Assembly (NCBI GenBank): GCA_030782805.1
Contig: JARJPL010000408.1
Location: forward strand, 1-64,000
Direction of reading: 5' to 3'
DNA: 64,000 nt
Source of the DNA: Aschersonia sp. MBC 622
Lineage: Eukaryota; Ascomycota; Sordariomycetes; Hypocreales; Clavicipitaceae
Shown: one piece after another, positions 10,905-23,323 of the stretch
Layout: every line of letters starts with the position of its first letter
How positions within the stretch are numbered: the first letter of the stretch is position 1
Program-made: the position numbers and the translations under genes
Notes under the pieces: model-generated
Seen by the model: the letters and a program-made list of their open reading frames with translations, nothing else
What the model was told of the DNA's origin: nothing
The model's database searches: none

Positions 10905-11510
10905 TGCTACACCTGCTTTAAACAAGGAATATCAGTCCTGTGTATGCCACTTTTCTCGCTCTCAGTACTCCGCGACTGTTCGGGAAATCGACCGGAAGCT
11001 ATCATTCGTCGCCAAGTCCGCTTCCCTGCGGACTTGGATTCTGAGGATATAGCCTGTAGGGTAGCAGTGGCCCTGTGTAGGCCTCCAATATTTGAGTTGG
11101 TAGCTACGTGACTCTCCTGCCGCGATCCAGACACGTAGCTTTACATAGTAGGCGCTGATGCAGGCACGTGCAGACCAACCATTCCGATGGACAAAATGAT
11201 GAGGCTAGTAAAATTCACATGAGGTGGCACGTATGGATAGTAAAGATACAAGAAAACGGTCGATACATTGATATATCTCAGAGAGCAGCCGCAAGACGCA
11301 AGCAGATAAATTTAAAAAATCACCAACCAAGTCGTTCCGGACCAGGTCAGACTCCTACAGCGGACCCAGGGTCTTCCTCAACCGGTGTGAAGAACGAGCT
11401 GACAGCGCGCAAAGCACGCATGCATGCGAACCGCCTTGAAATACGACGAGGCACAGAGCTGAAAGCGACGCGACCACGGCATCTGGGGTATACAGTGGAT
11501 TTGAGCAATG
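10905..11510. other. Intergenic region without recognised features
   Basis: This 606-bp stretch lies between the pseudogene start and the stop codon of the next minus-strand gene. It shows no motif-bearing ORF, RNA gene or repeat. Confidence 0.4.
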
Positions 11511-12527
11511 TTAGGCCATGAGCTGTGCCTTCTCCGCCGTGGTGGCCTGTTCATCATGCACCGCTTTGTAAAATTCGCTCTCTTGCTCGCTGTTTCGCTT
11601 CCCACGAACAAAGCTGCTGAGGTGCCTGGCCATACTTTGAATGCATAGTGCGAGGCTGGCTAAGTTAGTATGCGACTGAGACAGCGCGAAACGAGTCAAT
11701 ACGTACAATGCGACAGCGACGCCAGCTGTGACTCCCATGAATATAGGCATGATGATATGACCGGCGACGCTCTTCATTAGATGACGCCATTCCTCCTGAG
11801 AGGGCATGGTCGGCTCGGCAATCTCAGATGTATATTCCTTCTGAGAAAGGTCGATATCAGGTGAGATCATGCCCTCGCCATCGGAGTCCAGCTCCGGAGT
11901 GCCCGCCTTGCTACAACCCTTCAATCCCTGAGCCTGCGCCCACAACTTCCCTACTAGTTCCTTTGCGCGACACCAGAGTGTGGTGCATGGTGTTTCAAGC
12001 GGCTGATCGAGTCGCACAGTGAACATGGCAAGACTCCCACCAGGGGCTTTGATGAGCTCGACCCTAAGAGTGGGAATGCGACTCACAAATCGCGTGCCGA
12101 CTTCAATGATCTTCAGATCAACCTCGATCAGCTCTATGTTGTCCTCCTTTGCGACGGCTTTTGGGTACACAGCGAGGCTGTAGCCCAGCTTCTGGCTCTT
12201 TGACTTCCTGTGGCCGTCAACGGAGAATGCTTGTAAATCGCCGCTCCATGGATCAGCATCCGGATATAACTCGAATCCATTCAGCAATAATTTCATCTCG
12301 TCTTCGATAGTGAAATGGAGTCGCAATCGTGTGTTTCTACCTCTGCAGTCGCCACAAGGAACGGAAATGCTTTGATCAAAGGCCGAATCCGAAATACCGT
12401 AAGATGCTTTGCCGCCATGCTTCCCGATAGGTAGCGCCTTGAAAATGTTTTCGTCGTTCGTGGACATTTCTGGGACGATGGCGAACGCGGTGGCAACGGC
12501 CGCAAGCGCAAGTGGCTTGAACAACAT
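11511..12527 (-). CDS. Conserved fungal secretory membrane protein with CGDC motif (DUF7728-like)
   Basis: Function unknown. The best model is exons complement(11707..12527) and complement(11511..11655), 321 aa. The 51-nt segment complement(11656..11706) has a GTACGT donor, an ACTAAC branch site and a GCCAG acceptor; it is in frame and stop-free, so the unspliced ORF also stays open (338 aa). Residues 1-16 (MLFKPLALAAVATAFA) form a signal peptide. A PCGDC motif near residue 58-62 precedes a beta-rich domain of about 140 residues. One membrane helix (HIIMPIFMGVTAGVAVA) follows near residue 262, then a short basic, probably cytosolic tail. The resemblance to DUF7728 is from memory of the CGDC-NGFELYP pattern. 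The CxxC pair could be a disulfide or metal site. Confidence 0.75.
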   Translation of the reverse strand: MLFKPLALAAVATAFAIVPEMSTNDENIFKALPIGKHGGKASYGISDSAFDQSISVPCGDCRGRNTRLRLHFTIEDEMKLLLNGFELYPDADPWSGDLQAFSVDGHRKSKSQKLGYSLAVYPKAVAKEDNIELIEVDLKIIEVGTRFVSRIPTLRVELIKAPGGSLAMFTVRLDQPLETPCTTLWCRAKELVGKLWAQAQGLKGCSKAGTPELDSDGEGMISPDIDLSQKEYTSEIAEPTMPSQEEWRHLMKSVAGHIIMPIFMGVTAGVAVALYVLTRFALSQSHTNLASLALCIQSMARHLSSFVRGKRNSEQESEFYKAVHDEQATTAEKAQLMA

Positions 12528-13060
12528 CGTATTGAATTATATCAACCGTTGGGATCTAGCTTGGTGAAGAAATAGTTGCGATGGAAACCGGCACCATCGA
12601 TGGTGACATTGAGAGAGACAAGTTGAATGGCAGGATTGGAGGGAGGGCGGCAACACAGGACTGTGCTACAGTCGAGTACGGCGCCGGAAGAGGCGGATAT
12701 GGCTTGCTGCCCCACACACTGGTGACACAATCCCTTGGTCGAGAGTCGCTGACATAATGGCTACCTATACTTCGCGTATTGGTCTTACATCGGCTGGAAA
12801 CCTGTGGATAGAACACGCGACACCACTCTGCTGGCTTGCGTCCCCATTAAATTGGCATTACAACATTGGCGACCAATTTTTAGATTATCAAGCTGCCAAA
12901 AAAAAAAAAACGATATTCTAGCCGAGTCTCAATTCTCAGTAATTTTAAGCAAATGTGACAGCCAAGACGTAGTCAATTGATCATACGGATTCAACACACG
13001 GTTTGTTTGGAGACTCGGTGTGACCCACAATGTTGCGCGCTGTTCGATCAGCGATGCACA
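12528..13060. other. Intergenic region, promoter of the CGDC protein
   Basis: It contains the upstream region of the minus-strand gene starting at 12527 and the 3' end of the mucin-like gene. A homopolymer A run lies near 12899-12911. Nothing else recognised. Confidence 0.4.
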
Positions 13061-15065
13061 TCAAAAATCGGGCTCTTGAAGACGATGGAGAGGCCCACTT
13101 CCTCCCCATGGATAGGTAGGGCTACCGGGCAGTCTCTTTCCCGACGCTGAAGGATAAGCCGACGCGCCATCATCCCCAACGGAGTGGGTGCGCGAGACTG
13201 TGGTCTTAAATGTTGATGGAAGGGAAATTGTCTTTGTTCCTGGTCTCGAACGTTAGCTAATTCTGCTAGTCTGGCAGTCAGACGACTCTTACCATTCAAG
13301 CTGGTGCCCATAGAGCTAGACGAGTTTCCAGCGCCAGTGTCGGCTGTGGCGCCAGGCTGAGAAATGATTTCGGTGTGCTCGCAAGTAGTGTGAACGTACG
13401 TTGGCTGAGTGTAGTCGTTTGAAGACCGGGCGGTGGTTGTATATCGCGGTGTTCCAACGGCACTGGAGTTTGCCAAAGCTGTTGGGAGATCAGTACTCCA
13501 ACCACCTGCACTTTCAGCATTCGGAGGGCCGCTGCTCGCAGTTGTACGATCTCCAGGAGTGGAAAATTTTGAGGAGTTGACATTGCTCAGGGGATAAGGG
13601 GTCAAAGCCACAGTCGTAGTGCTGTTACTGTGAAGAGTTATCACTGAAGTCATATCGGCAGGGTCTCCAGTCTCCAAAGTCGTAGGATACACGGTGATGG
13701 TTATGACCTCTGTAGAGATGCTCATACTGGACGACCCGGCATTAGTAGCATTGGCCGTAGCTTTTGTAGAGCTGAGGTTTGCAGTCGAAGACGGTACAGG
13801 ATACAGAGTGCTGCTAAACCGCGTGCTTGAAACATAATCTGTAGCGTTGCCGCTTGCTGGAAGTGTTGGCACCGCCGTGATAGTGGCTCCAGTCTCGCGC
13901 GATCCAGTATCTGGGAACTCGCTTAGGGTGATAGTAATGTTTTGAAACACTGTGCGGGTGGTGCTTGATGAAGAAGTTGATTGAACTGAGGTAGCTGCAC
14001 CACTGACCTGAGAGCTGATCACTGGTTCTGGCACATATGACAAGTTGAAAGAGGCTGAAAAAGGGGAAATGCGCGAAATGGGAGTAGGCCAACCTATGGT
14101 GGATGTTGCGACTTCCTCTGACGTAGCTTGGCCAGTTGCATCTGCAGTGGTGTTTGACACGCCTGTGTAGGTTTCCTTTCGCGTTATGGTAATAATGCTG
14201 ACTCCGGAAGACGTGACAGGGCCCATAGAGGTAAAGTTCTGGCTGGATATGGTTTCAGCAGTCGATGCCACATTATCAGGTGATGTTGAGGGCTGCACAG
14301 TGGTTCGCTGGGTAGAAGAAGAATTATGACTGATGGACAAGGTGACGGTGTGTAGGGACGTGATTGTGATGACCGAGATAGCGCCTTCAGAAACTGCCGA
14401 GCTAGAAGAGATGACAGAATTCTGTATAACCGAGGAGGTAGGAATTGGATAGCTGATTTCTGTAGGCTTCGAAATGCCTGAGATGAAGTTTGTCACCGTG
14501 ATGGTGACAGTCTCGTCTAGATGAGTATCTGTTTGTGAAACTGCGTCGTGTTTTGTATTAGACACTGAAGTGGTCGATGATGACAATGTTTCTAGATTGG
14601 AAGAATCTTGGGAGACAGCAGTAGATGTGGATTCTATCACAGGACCATTGCTCATTCCAGGAGATCTGGGCTCGGTAGTGGCGCTAGATGAGTGTCGGTC
14701 GAGGGTCAAAGAAGAGTTGGACGGATCGCCACCGCCACCACCCAGTGTAGCGGTCGGGAAAGGGTCTGACTCAAGTTAAATTGGAAAGCTCCACGCAAAA
14801 AAAAAAATGCGAGCGGTTTCTTACAAGTAGCCGCAGATGCGGTGGTAGTGTCCGTGTTGGAGAAGTCATACGCAGCCGGAGAGTCGTAGTCATCATTCGT
14901 AGTCGTTGCAACCGAGCCGAAAATAGCACGATTGATGATTGACGCGCGATGAAAGGGTCTCAACACCGATTCATGATCTCCATTGCGGTAGCAGCTAGAC
15001 AGGACGGCGAAGCAGGACAGGACGAGGAACGCCCAGAGCCCCTTCGAAGTGCGATGGTATCTCAT
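13061..15065 (-). CDS. Ser/Thr-rich mucin-like secreted or cell-wall protein
   Basis: Function unknown; the composition indicates a heavily O-glycosylated surface protein. The model is exons complement(14825..15065), complement(13293..14765) and complement(13061..13197), 616 aa. Intron 1 runs from GTAAG to GAGTCAG. Intron 2 runs from GTAAGAG through a GCTAAC branch site to CCACAG and leads to a C-terminus rich in Gly, Ser and Pro. Without intron 2 splicing the frame stays open to 13048 but the tail becomes Arg-rich and unlike the rest, so splicing is preferred. Residues 8-24 are a hydrophobic signal sequence or anchor (LWAFLVLSCFAVLSSC). The body is dominated by Ser, Thr and Val with recurring ITITVT-like stretches and many potential N-glycosylation sites. 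No catalytic domain and no clear GPI signal is visible. Confidence 0.7.
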
Positions 15066-16572
15066 TGCTGGAAAGGATACAATACAATCTTGTCTGAATA
15101 GTTAGAGTTTATTTCTTTTGCCGAAGAAGAGCGAAGACGAAGAATGCATGCCTTGGATAATTACTATTGTGTGGAACAATTCCAATCTTCAATGAAATGG
15201 CGAAGTGAGGGTTGGGGAGGAAGAGTCAGCAGCGTGAATGGAAATGGGATTTCTTTCAACAAAAAAGTCTAATGCTGATCTGAATTGAAGACTCAGCTTC
15301 AGAGAAGAATGTGAGTTGATTGTGAGAACAGAGTTTTCACTTCTGAGGCAGGCAAACGGCAAGAGTGGTAGCTCCGGGCGTGAAGCGCCCCGGCAAACGG
15401 ATTAACGGGAATAGAAGCTGTAGCTTTATATAATACAAGACTACAGTACAGTGATATTGTCAAAGACGGCTAAGATATCGGCAGAAATTTCTTCTTCAGG
15501 AAACTCCAAACATCTACGGGAATATTTTGCCGACTCGCCCTCATTCCCGCAGCCCAGTCGGACAAGTAGGTACGATAGAATCGGAATGTTTGCATTCGTG
15601 TAAAAGATAGTGAACTGCAAAGAGATCTTCCAAGCCATTCTCTGGATCGAGGCTTGCCATGATTGCTCTCGGCGTGTCGGGTATACCAGGCCTGCTGTGC
15701 CACCCAGGTAGCCGAAGTGCAAGCTTTGCTGCGAGGGATATTATGTACAACAAGATGTGTTTGTTAACCTGTCAAACACTGCTGTTTGTCTGCGACCGAG
15801 AATGGAGCATGCCTTTTTCATGAATCGCGATGTACTGGGAAGATGTGTCATTTAAGCTTGAAAGGAGAATGTATCTCGATAAGACTCAACATATAAGATT
15901 GACAATATGACGGAATGCATTTATGATACTTGAGCTAGGTTGTGTGTCTCCTCGGGTCCGCGCTTGAATAAGATCCGGCATGATTCGTTATCACGATTTT
16001 CTTGGCAAACGGTGCGCGCTCGTAGCCACTATATATATTGCAACTGAATGAAGTCGTTCATCCCTGGCCATGGAGCTATTCAGCTATGACTTAAGGCAGT
16101 TGTTTCGTGCTAGCGGACGACGTACTTTGCAGAAATAGAGTCTGATACTTGGCAAGCTGTACTCACCAGGCATCGACCTCTGAGTGATGTGATCGATCAA
16201 CTTGACAGCTCTGCCCTCTTGGTCTGCCACCGGGGAGTAACGTCCTATCTACTAAAGTCCCTCCATACTCTTCAGCTTCTCAACAAGTCAGTCTCAGCTA
16301 ATCTCAGCTGAATGAGAGGGATCTAACAATCTGTGGCAGATGACTCACTGCCGAATAGATCCCGGAGTGTGACCATCTTGCCGGACAGCCCCGTGAGGCT
16401 GTTTGTTATATGGTGGGGTTGTAGTGCTAAGAGGCTACGGCGCTGATTATATATTATTTCGATAATCTCTTGCAACGATGAGACCATGAGACGTTTCAGA
16501 CCAGATATAACCATTTGTCATTTGTAAAACAACCAACTTCGTCTTCTACAACACGCGAATGTCCTTTCAATC
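15066..16572. other. Intergenic region without recognised genes
   Basis: It holds the upstream region of the mucin-like gene. Three overlapping short minus-strand ORFs at 15441-15753 have no motifs and offer no reason to choose one frame. Nothing else seen. Confidence 0.4.
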
Positions 16573-17795
16573 ATGGCCGATGAGCTGAGATACATGCCAA
16601 ATGACCAGCCGCTTCAGGCGCTGTCGAAGACCTCCCAGGAATCTTTCCAAATCGCTCTGGAGGAATTTGTTGACAAAACAAAAGTACCGACCACTTTTGA
16701 GCAAGAGCAGCTTGTAGGAATTTTCGCTGGGTTTACTGGTATTCCGTACATGTTTCTTCAGCTGTCCGAGCTGCACCCCGACGTGCAAGTTAACGGCGAA
16801 AACCCTCGCCAATTAGCTGAGCGCTACATCACAATTGGCGCAGATGTCACCTGAATTGAACAAGATATTGAATGTGGTCTCATAAGTGAAAAACTCGGTA
16901 GAGAGGCTTTGACTGCCTGTCTGTCGGGAGAAGAGAACGACATGGAGCGTTTTGTTGCCAGCACTATCGGCGCAGCTAGTCCGTCTTTAAGGGCAGACCA
17001 ACAACTCGCCAACGAAATACTGTATGGAAGAGCAGGTGTTGTGTTTCTTCTCCGATTGGTTCGCCATTGGGTGCCCAGGAGCACGGCAAGGCTAGATGCG
17101 CAGATGAAGGCCATTGCAGCTCGTATCATGGAAGCCAACAACCACGGCCAGGGTAGCTGGGCATGGGCAAACCGGCGGTTAATTGGTGCTGTTCATGGAG
17201 ATATTGGGCTAATCACGCAATTGGTACTGTGCCTACCCGAATTGGCATCTAAACTCGAGCCGCATCTGCTTCGACTTCTGGCCCTTCAGTTCAATGATGG
17301 AAATTGGCCAAAGTTCATGGGCGAGGGTGAGACGGAATCTGATGTTGTCCAATTTTGCCACGGCACTCCAGGCTTTGTGATTAGTCTACAAGCGTTACGA
17401 CCCTACTACCCTCACTTAAGTGTTGCTCTCGACGAGGCAATTGCTAAGGGGATCGAGCTCATCTGGGCTAAAGGGCTGCTTCGCAAAGAACCGGCATTGT
17501 GCCATGGAGTATCAGGGAAATGCACTGTGAGTACATTTTCGAATGAAGGACGTGACCAGAAACTACTAACCCTTGCACGCAGAGCTTTACCACGAGGAGG
17601 AAGACATGAGCATTTCTTGTCGCTCGTCTAGTTTCAGGCAGTCGAGGAACTGGAACAAAAGGATTCGAAAATGTTTGGCAGGGCCATTACGGTCTGAAAT
17701 ATTGCATCCCCCTGAATTATTCGATGAGTTCGGTCTGGGCGTGGGGAGCCTGTGAGCAGGACTGCCCTCCATTTTTTGCTTTCAGTGACGTGTAG
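16573..17795 (+). pseudogene. Broken lanthionine synthetase C-like (LanC-like) gene
   Basis: LanC-like proteins are zinc proteins with an alpha/alpha barrel; eukaryotic members are linked to glutathione addition to dehydrated residues. The family pattern is clear: GIFAGFTGIPYMFLQLSE, then LYGRAGVVFLLR, GAVHGDIGLITQLVL, FNDGNWP, QFCHGTPGFVISL and LCHGVSG, with the CHG zinc-ligand motifs in place. The copy is broken. A TGA at 16852-16854 interrupts the frame (CGA would restore it). An extra A near 17518-17520 shifts the frame just before a 56-nt intron (17527-17582, with ACTAAC). A second shift near 17618 is needed to read on through RGTGTKGFENVW to SSVWAW and the stop at 17793. Three lesions make sequencing error an unlikely full explanation. 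The C-terminal reconstruction is less sure. Confidence 0.75.
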
Positions 17796-20700
17796 CTTGC
17801 TAGTACGTTAGAATGACAGCGCTAGACTGCCATGACAAACGGCAGATTCTGAATGAGACGATATGTGCGTCATGAAGGTGTTGTGGACTACGCGACGATT
17901 ATTGTGAGACGACATCTCGATTGGTGTGGTGTGTCTACCATGCAATAACTATTAGCGCGCATTGTACTAAAAAGCCAGAGGGGATATCGATCGAGTAAAA
18001 GAGAAGCCGAATGTTGCATCCGGGCAAGTCTGAAATTAGTGTTTTCATGTTGGGCGTCTGGCGCGGCGCTGGCGCGGCGCTGGCAACGGACATAGCCATA
18101 GTGCACGCTTATAAGAGGGCAACGATGATAAGCCTTGGTCGGTAACATCGCACGCTAGCGAACTAATTAGTTAATTAGCCACTTTTGGTTTGCAGGTCCT
18201 CCGTTTAAGCCAGGACTGTACGGACTAGGCTATCTGTTCTTCTGTGGACATTACCATCACTGTATCATCAGCCCATGGAAATACCAAGTACAGTTTAGAT
18301 GCGAGATGACAGTACACTTAGGCCTCGAAATCGTTTGTATTGGATCCCGCGGACTGTGCGTGGATGTTATGGCTGCCATTCAGCAGTTCCGAGAAGCCGA
18401 AACTGTCATTGCAATTTAGAGTTCGAAGTAGCGAATAGAAGCACTCGATTGAGAAACATGAGGTATTGCTCTACTGTAAAAAGTAGGCAACAAGATGGAC
18501 TGTCCCAGTATCGGACTGTCTATTGAACAGCGTATCTATCGGTCAGCTGAATGGAATCTACGAAGCATCATGATGTTTTAAAATAGGACGCCGAACCGAA
18601 AGAAACCGTGAAAGAATGAAGCAAAAGGACAGACGTTCAGTTACCGTTATACTTTACCAGCAAAGCTTTCTACTGTGAGGAGTGGAGGGGGAAGGCGTCG
18701 GCAGTCGACCTTTGAAACACATAGCACTAAATTTGCTATTCGACGCAGTCAATCAACAAGGAACCAAGGGAAAGTAGGGGAAGCAAATGTAGTCAATGCG
18801 CCGTCAATCGCCTACGGGGGTCGGCTGCAGCCCGTCGGGCTCTTGGCGGCCTCGGTGTTGGTGTCGGCAACAGACGGCGAGGGCGACGGAAAAAGATCTG
18901 ACTTTTTGATTGGGTCTTCTTGCTTGCTTGTTTGCCAACAAATTCAGATATCAACGATGACATCTCATTTCTGCCTGCCTCTTGCCCAGGAGAAAAAGTA
19001 ACGGTGTCGACGACAGGACAAAGAACTTTTCAAGTTCGTTGTATTGAAGTACCCACCACAAAGGCTCGACATGGATAATTCCTTATAGACCTATCGAGCG
19101 GACCAAATCATGTTACTACCTGGACCGAGTAACTTGAACAGTGCATTGATTAGTGATAACATGTTCTAGAGTCGGTCTGCCTAGCAAGACTCTCGGACAA
19201 GCCGAGCCAATCTAGCACCCCAGTCAAGTGTTTCAATGAGCATTTCTACCATTGAACGAAACGAACTGCGTGGTCGGAGATTTGACACGAACGGCTCTAA
19301 GTGAAAGAGTTGAAGCGACGGATATGCTTACGAAATTGAGACCCATGAATTTTGTGGCCCTAATCCTGCATATTACGATCCACGCAGAGTTGGCTCAAGG
19401 GCGAACCATCTCCACGAAGTGACGGAGAAACCAACACATTGTAACCAGAGCTTGTTTGAATCGATCTCTGATAATTATGTGCTGGTGCAATTTTGTGCTA
19501 GACCACCGCACTGGCGTGACCTGCGCACCCATGATAGAGGTGCGGAGCTGCGAGGCGCGAATCGCGCGGACGAACTTCAAGCATAACCTCGGAAAATCTC
19601 GTGACGTGTAGCACATCGGTCCGCGTGTCTGAAGTAAAACTCAATGAGCGTGTCGGTATAATAATCAGTGAAAGGAGGGGCCATTGGAAAAGAAACCATA
19701 TTTCAAGACGCAGTCCCCACGGAATTTGGACATGCGCCACGTGCATGTGTGAGGCGGGGGAGTACCGGCGATGCGATATCACCCGCTGTTGAGTCAAAAA
19801 GTAAAACGGCGCTTTGTTATGATGGACGTCATCTGTACAGTTCTGATCCGGCCAAGCGACGTTGGGCACGGAAACAAAAATGGATGTACTGGCCGGACTT
19901 TCTAGGCGGAGTCGGTCTCCCGCTTTTCGGCGGTTCACAGGCCGTGCAATGGGTGGAGGGCTCTCGCGGACGAGAAGAAGAGTCCCCTGCTTTTGTTTTT
20001 GTCTGTCAGTTCTCCCCTGACGAGAATGAGTGCCAAACAAAACACCTATAGCAGATCCGAAGGCAGCTCTATGCTATTCTTAGTACTATTATACGTCCAT
20101 ATACATCCATATACATCGAGATCCGAATCATTGCGACTACCGGGCCTTGCCGTTCTGGACATTTAGAAGCGCTTATTAGGATATTCTGTCGATCGGTGAC
20201 TAATTCGAATGATAACACAACATGCTGCATGAACAAAGGTGGAAACTTGCAACTTGGCGAGGCTTTTATGCGTTCGACGGAAAATCTAGAAGGTACAAAC
20301 AGAAGAAAGACGAGCGCCAAATTGGTGCGACTAGCGGATGGTCCAATCGCTCGAGCGGTAAATGCATCACGATGTCGAATAAACGAGTGAAAGTTCTCGT
20401 GTCGAGTCACCTATGAAGAGGCTGGACAGCAGCTAGTCGACGAAACAGCACAAATGTCCGCGGGGCCGCGGGATTGAGAGCGGCAGTCGGTCTCGGGGCT
20501 CAGGAAGCACCGTGCATTTCGGGTCGGATGAATGGACAGGTGGAGTGGCTACAACCAGCCTTCATAAACTTTGGGACAACGGATCCTGATAGCTTCACAG
20601 GGCTGGAAAGTCGGCTATCTAGCCCGCAGTTTGTAGGTTGGGACAATCGACGACCTTTTCTGCTGATTGACGACTAGTAGTTTTGTTCTGTCTCGCAATC

Positions 20701-22108
20701 TAACACGAGCACCTAACCAGTCACCTACTGGTTAAACCCCAAAAACCATGCCCTAACCAGGGACCACCATCCTTTAACCACTGACCCCAGAGTGATGTAG
20801 TTTTACCAATTGTGTAAAATAGATATTGTGGTTAAACTTTCGGCGCATGTCCGTAGTGCGTCTGAAATTGCTTCTACTCCGCCTTTCTAGTGGTCAATCA
20901 GCTAAAAGACATCGATGGTCAATTCTCCTAGCCCTTGACGATTCTTAGCTCTGGCACTATGATACCGGTGCTGTGGCACACCCATGTATCTATCATACTG
21001 CTCGACGATAAGCACTGCATATGCCGTGGCGCTGATTGCGTAGCGTTGCATTGACTAACCTATCATAGATTGAAGCAGACTGTTACAGTGCAGGGGCACA
21101 TCGACTGCATTTCTGGACGGGGCACAAATATCCCCAAGTCTGGCAGGCGGCTGGAGCAGAAGCTATGACTTGAAGAGCAGCAACTGTCAAGATGAGTGAG
21201 GTGAGGTTTCGAGGTCTAACTACGTAGGTGGGTTTACAGTTCATTCTTCGTGGATCCCGGAGAGACTAGCCGAGATTGCAGTGTAAAGATACGTCAGGCT
21301 CGGTCATGCATGCGGAATATGTCAATACTGGAGAGGGTCATAAAATATCAGTTCGCGTGTGTGTGCGTGTGGCTTTGGAATCAGGCAGACTATTGCTTGA
21401 AAGCATCCACTGTTTACAAATGTAGTAGTACTAGTGTAGGTTGAAGACATGCCCGATGAATCATCTTCTTCCGCCCGCCGCATACAGTAATGGCCCACCT
21501 AGTGGGCAGAACTAGAAGGACAGTAGAACTTTGTTGACTCGTTCGGTCCATGACGTGAAGTAGGAGGAAGGAGGAGAGCAAAGGGTATTTGTACATAAGA
21601 GAAACTAGGGCCACACAGAGCTGAAAGTTAGCTGGCGCCAACATTGTTGGCTCAGAGCATGACGCCTCAACACTGCGCGGGGGTTCTGCGAGGCCAAAAT
21701 GGGGTTTGCTGTATTACGAGCACGAATGCCACGTATATAGCCCCTTGAACCTTCGAGGATTTTTTTTTCTAAAAAAAAAAAACAAGATCAGGAAAGAATT
21801 ATCTTGCCCGAAGGTGACTCGAGTACTAACGCCCTGCGAACAAAAGGCAATCTTATCATGACTTTACGTTCGAGGTACGCGCGGAGCGATCCAAGATGAC
21901 GAAACGACGAGTTGATAGTGTGAAATAGACGTTGTAATTGATCGGGTAGGACGCTGGCTAACGATGATCTCGTCTCGCGTGAACGCGGCGGTTATAACCC
22001 TAAATCAGATGGATACGTGGCACGATCATAAGAAAACCCCGAAAACACCTTGAAAAGAAGCGGCATATCGCACAGCTCAGTCATTATCAGTCGACTTGGA
22101 AAAGGCCT

Positions 22109-22138
22109 AAAGTCCGCGCAGACTGCCGTGCGGACTTT
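22109..22138. repeat. 9-bp perfect inverted repeat (hairpin)
   Basis: AAAGTCCGC at 22109-22117 is mirrored by GCGGACTTT at 22130-22138 across a 12-nt loop. It could be a protein-binding site or a fragment of a transposon end; nothing nearby decides this. Confidence 0.7.
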
Positions 22139-22358
22139 TCTTAACAGCGATGAATAAGGCTAAAAGGAGTTACCATCACGCGACTCCCGACAAAACATGG
22201 CTGGTGCATTACAGGGCCAGTTGCCGCAGGGGATTTCTCCAGAGGGGCCCCACAGGCGCCTTTCCAGAATCCCACCATCCACTGTTCAGTTACGGTGAAG
22301 GACAAAAGCTGGCTGGCGCCGAGTGTGCTCTGAACGGTGCCACTGTGCACTGTAGATT

Positions 22359-22372
22359 CCTAGGTACCTAGG
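22359..22372. repeat. 14-bp perfect palindrome CCTAGGTACCTAGG
   Basis: It lies in gene-free DNA. Related AGGTACCT and CCTAGGTA motifs recur at several other intergenic places in the window. Confidence 0.8.
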
Positions 22373-23323
22373 CACTGTGCCAACCTGTCGCCATAGGGGT
22401 GTTATGTGGCAGACCATTTCCATATGTTGTCAGCCCTCTCCTATTGCAAAGTTCGCCTCCTACATATGTTACGGGGTCCTAGCATATCTCACTCAGGTGA
22501 GTACACAGGTGAGGACAGAACCAGAAGATGACCTATACACGTGTTGGCCGGAAAATCATCTCCGACACCTCCCGCGTAGATGCGTCTGTACCAGTAGGCT
22601 ACATACAGCCTTGCTGCCACAACTATCCAGGTGCCTCTGGGTAGAAAAGAGGGAAAAAGAATGAGGGCTGAAATCTTGTTTGGTACTGGAACCTATCCTA
22701 TTCGTTACTAGTAATAACTAGCATACTGGCAACTGGTAACTGCTGGGCGCTACTGGTAACCCGTGGACGAAGCCCCCGGTCCCCCGGTCTGGCTGGTCGC
22801 ACTCTCGGACATAGGTGCTGGCCGACGCGGCTAACGCCACCCCCCTGCCGTCACTGACAGGTCCACCCGTCCTCAACGGAGACTCTGTCCCCCCCCGAAC
22901 AGGCGGGTGCGTCTCAATGGGCCGCTTCAGTCCATGACAATGTTCGGCTCCCTGTGCGTACGTGGGAAAAATTCAATTATAAAGCACCCCAATCTGATCA
23001 ACCGATCGCGCCTTGCACCCCCCCGTGGTGAAGTCATTGAACTTTCAGTTGCCATTTTACCTTCCTCGTCCATCCGCCTCTATTATTAAGCGGACATCCA
23101 TACACCAATCCCATCCTCCTTAAACCCAGCGCTTCCCTCCACCGTCTCGGACTTACACATAATACCTCCTGTATACTTTGTTTTATTCCCTCCCCCCTCC
23201 AATTGTTGGCAGTCAACACTCACTCCTACCGGCGACATTTATGCATGCTGGATCTTCTATCGCACAACCCCAATTCGAACCTGTAACAGTTACCTACATA
23301 TCAACGCACAGTGCACTCCTACA

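Larger units (their letters stand above)
17796..23323. other. 5.5-kb gene-free region upstream of the Zn2Cys6 regulator
   Basis: No ORF with motifs or intron structure stands out. The longest, minus 19498-20040, reads as chance sequence. Small structures are an 11-bp tandem duplication (TGGCGCGGCGC, 18059-18080), a hairpin at 22109-22138 and a 14-bp palindrome at 22359-22372. T and A homopolymers lie close together near 21762-21782. The last 400 bp are pyrimidine-rich, as in many fungal promoters and 5' leaders. A long regulatory region or noncoding transcript is possible but not shown. Confidence 0.45.

Noticed and set aside
15441..15753. Three overlapping minus-strand ORFs of 70-93 codons
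   Set aside because: All three frames are open over the same stretch and none has recognisable features, so no frame can be preferred.
19498..20040. Minus-strand ORF of 180 codons in the gene-free region
   Set aside because: No motif, no intron signals, odd composition, and comparable ORFs on the other strand over the same bases.
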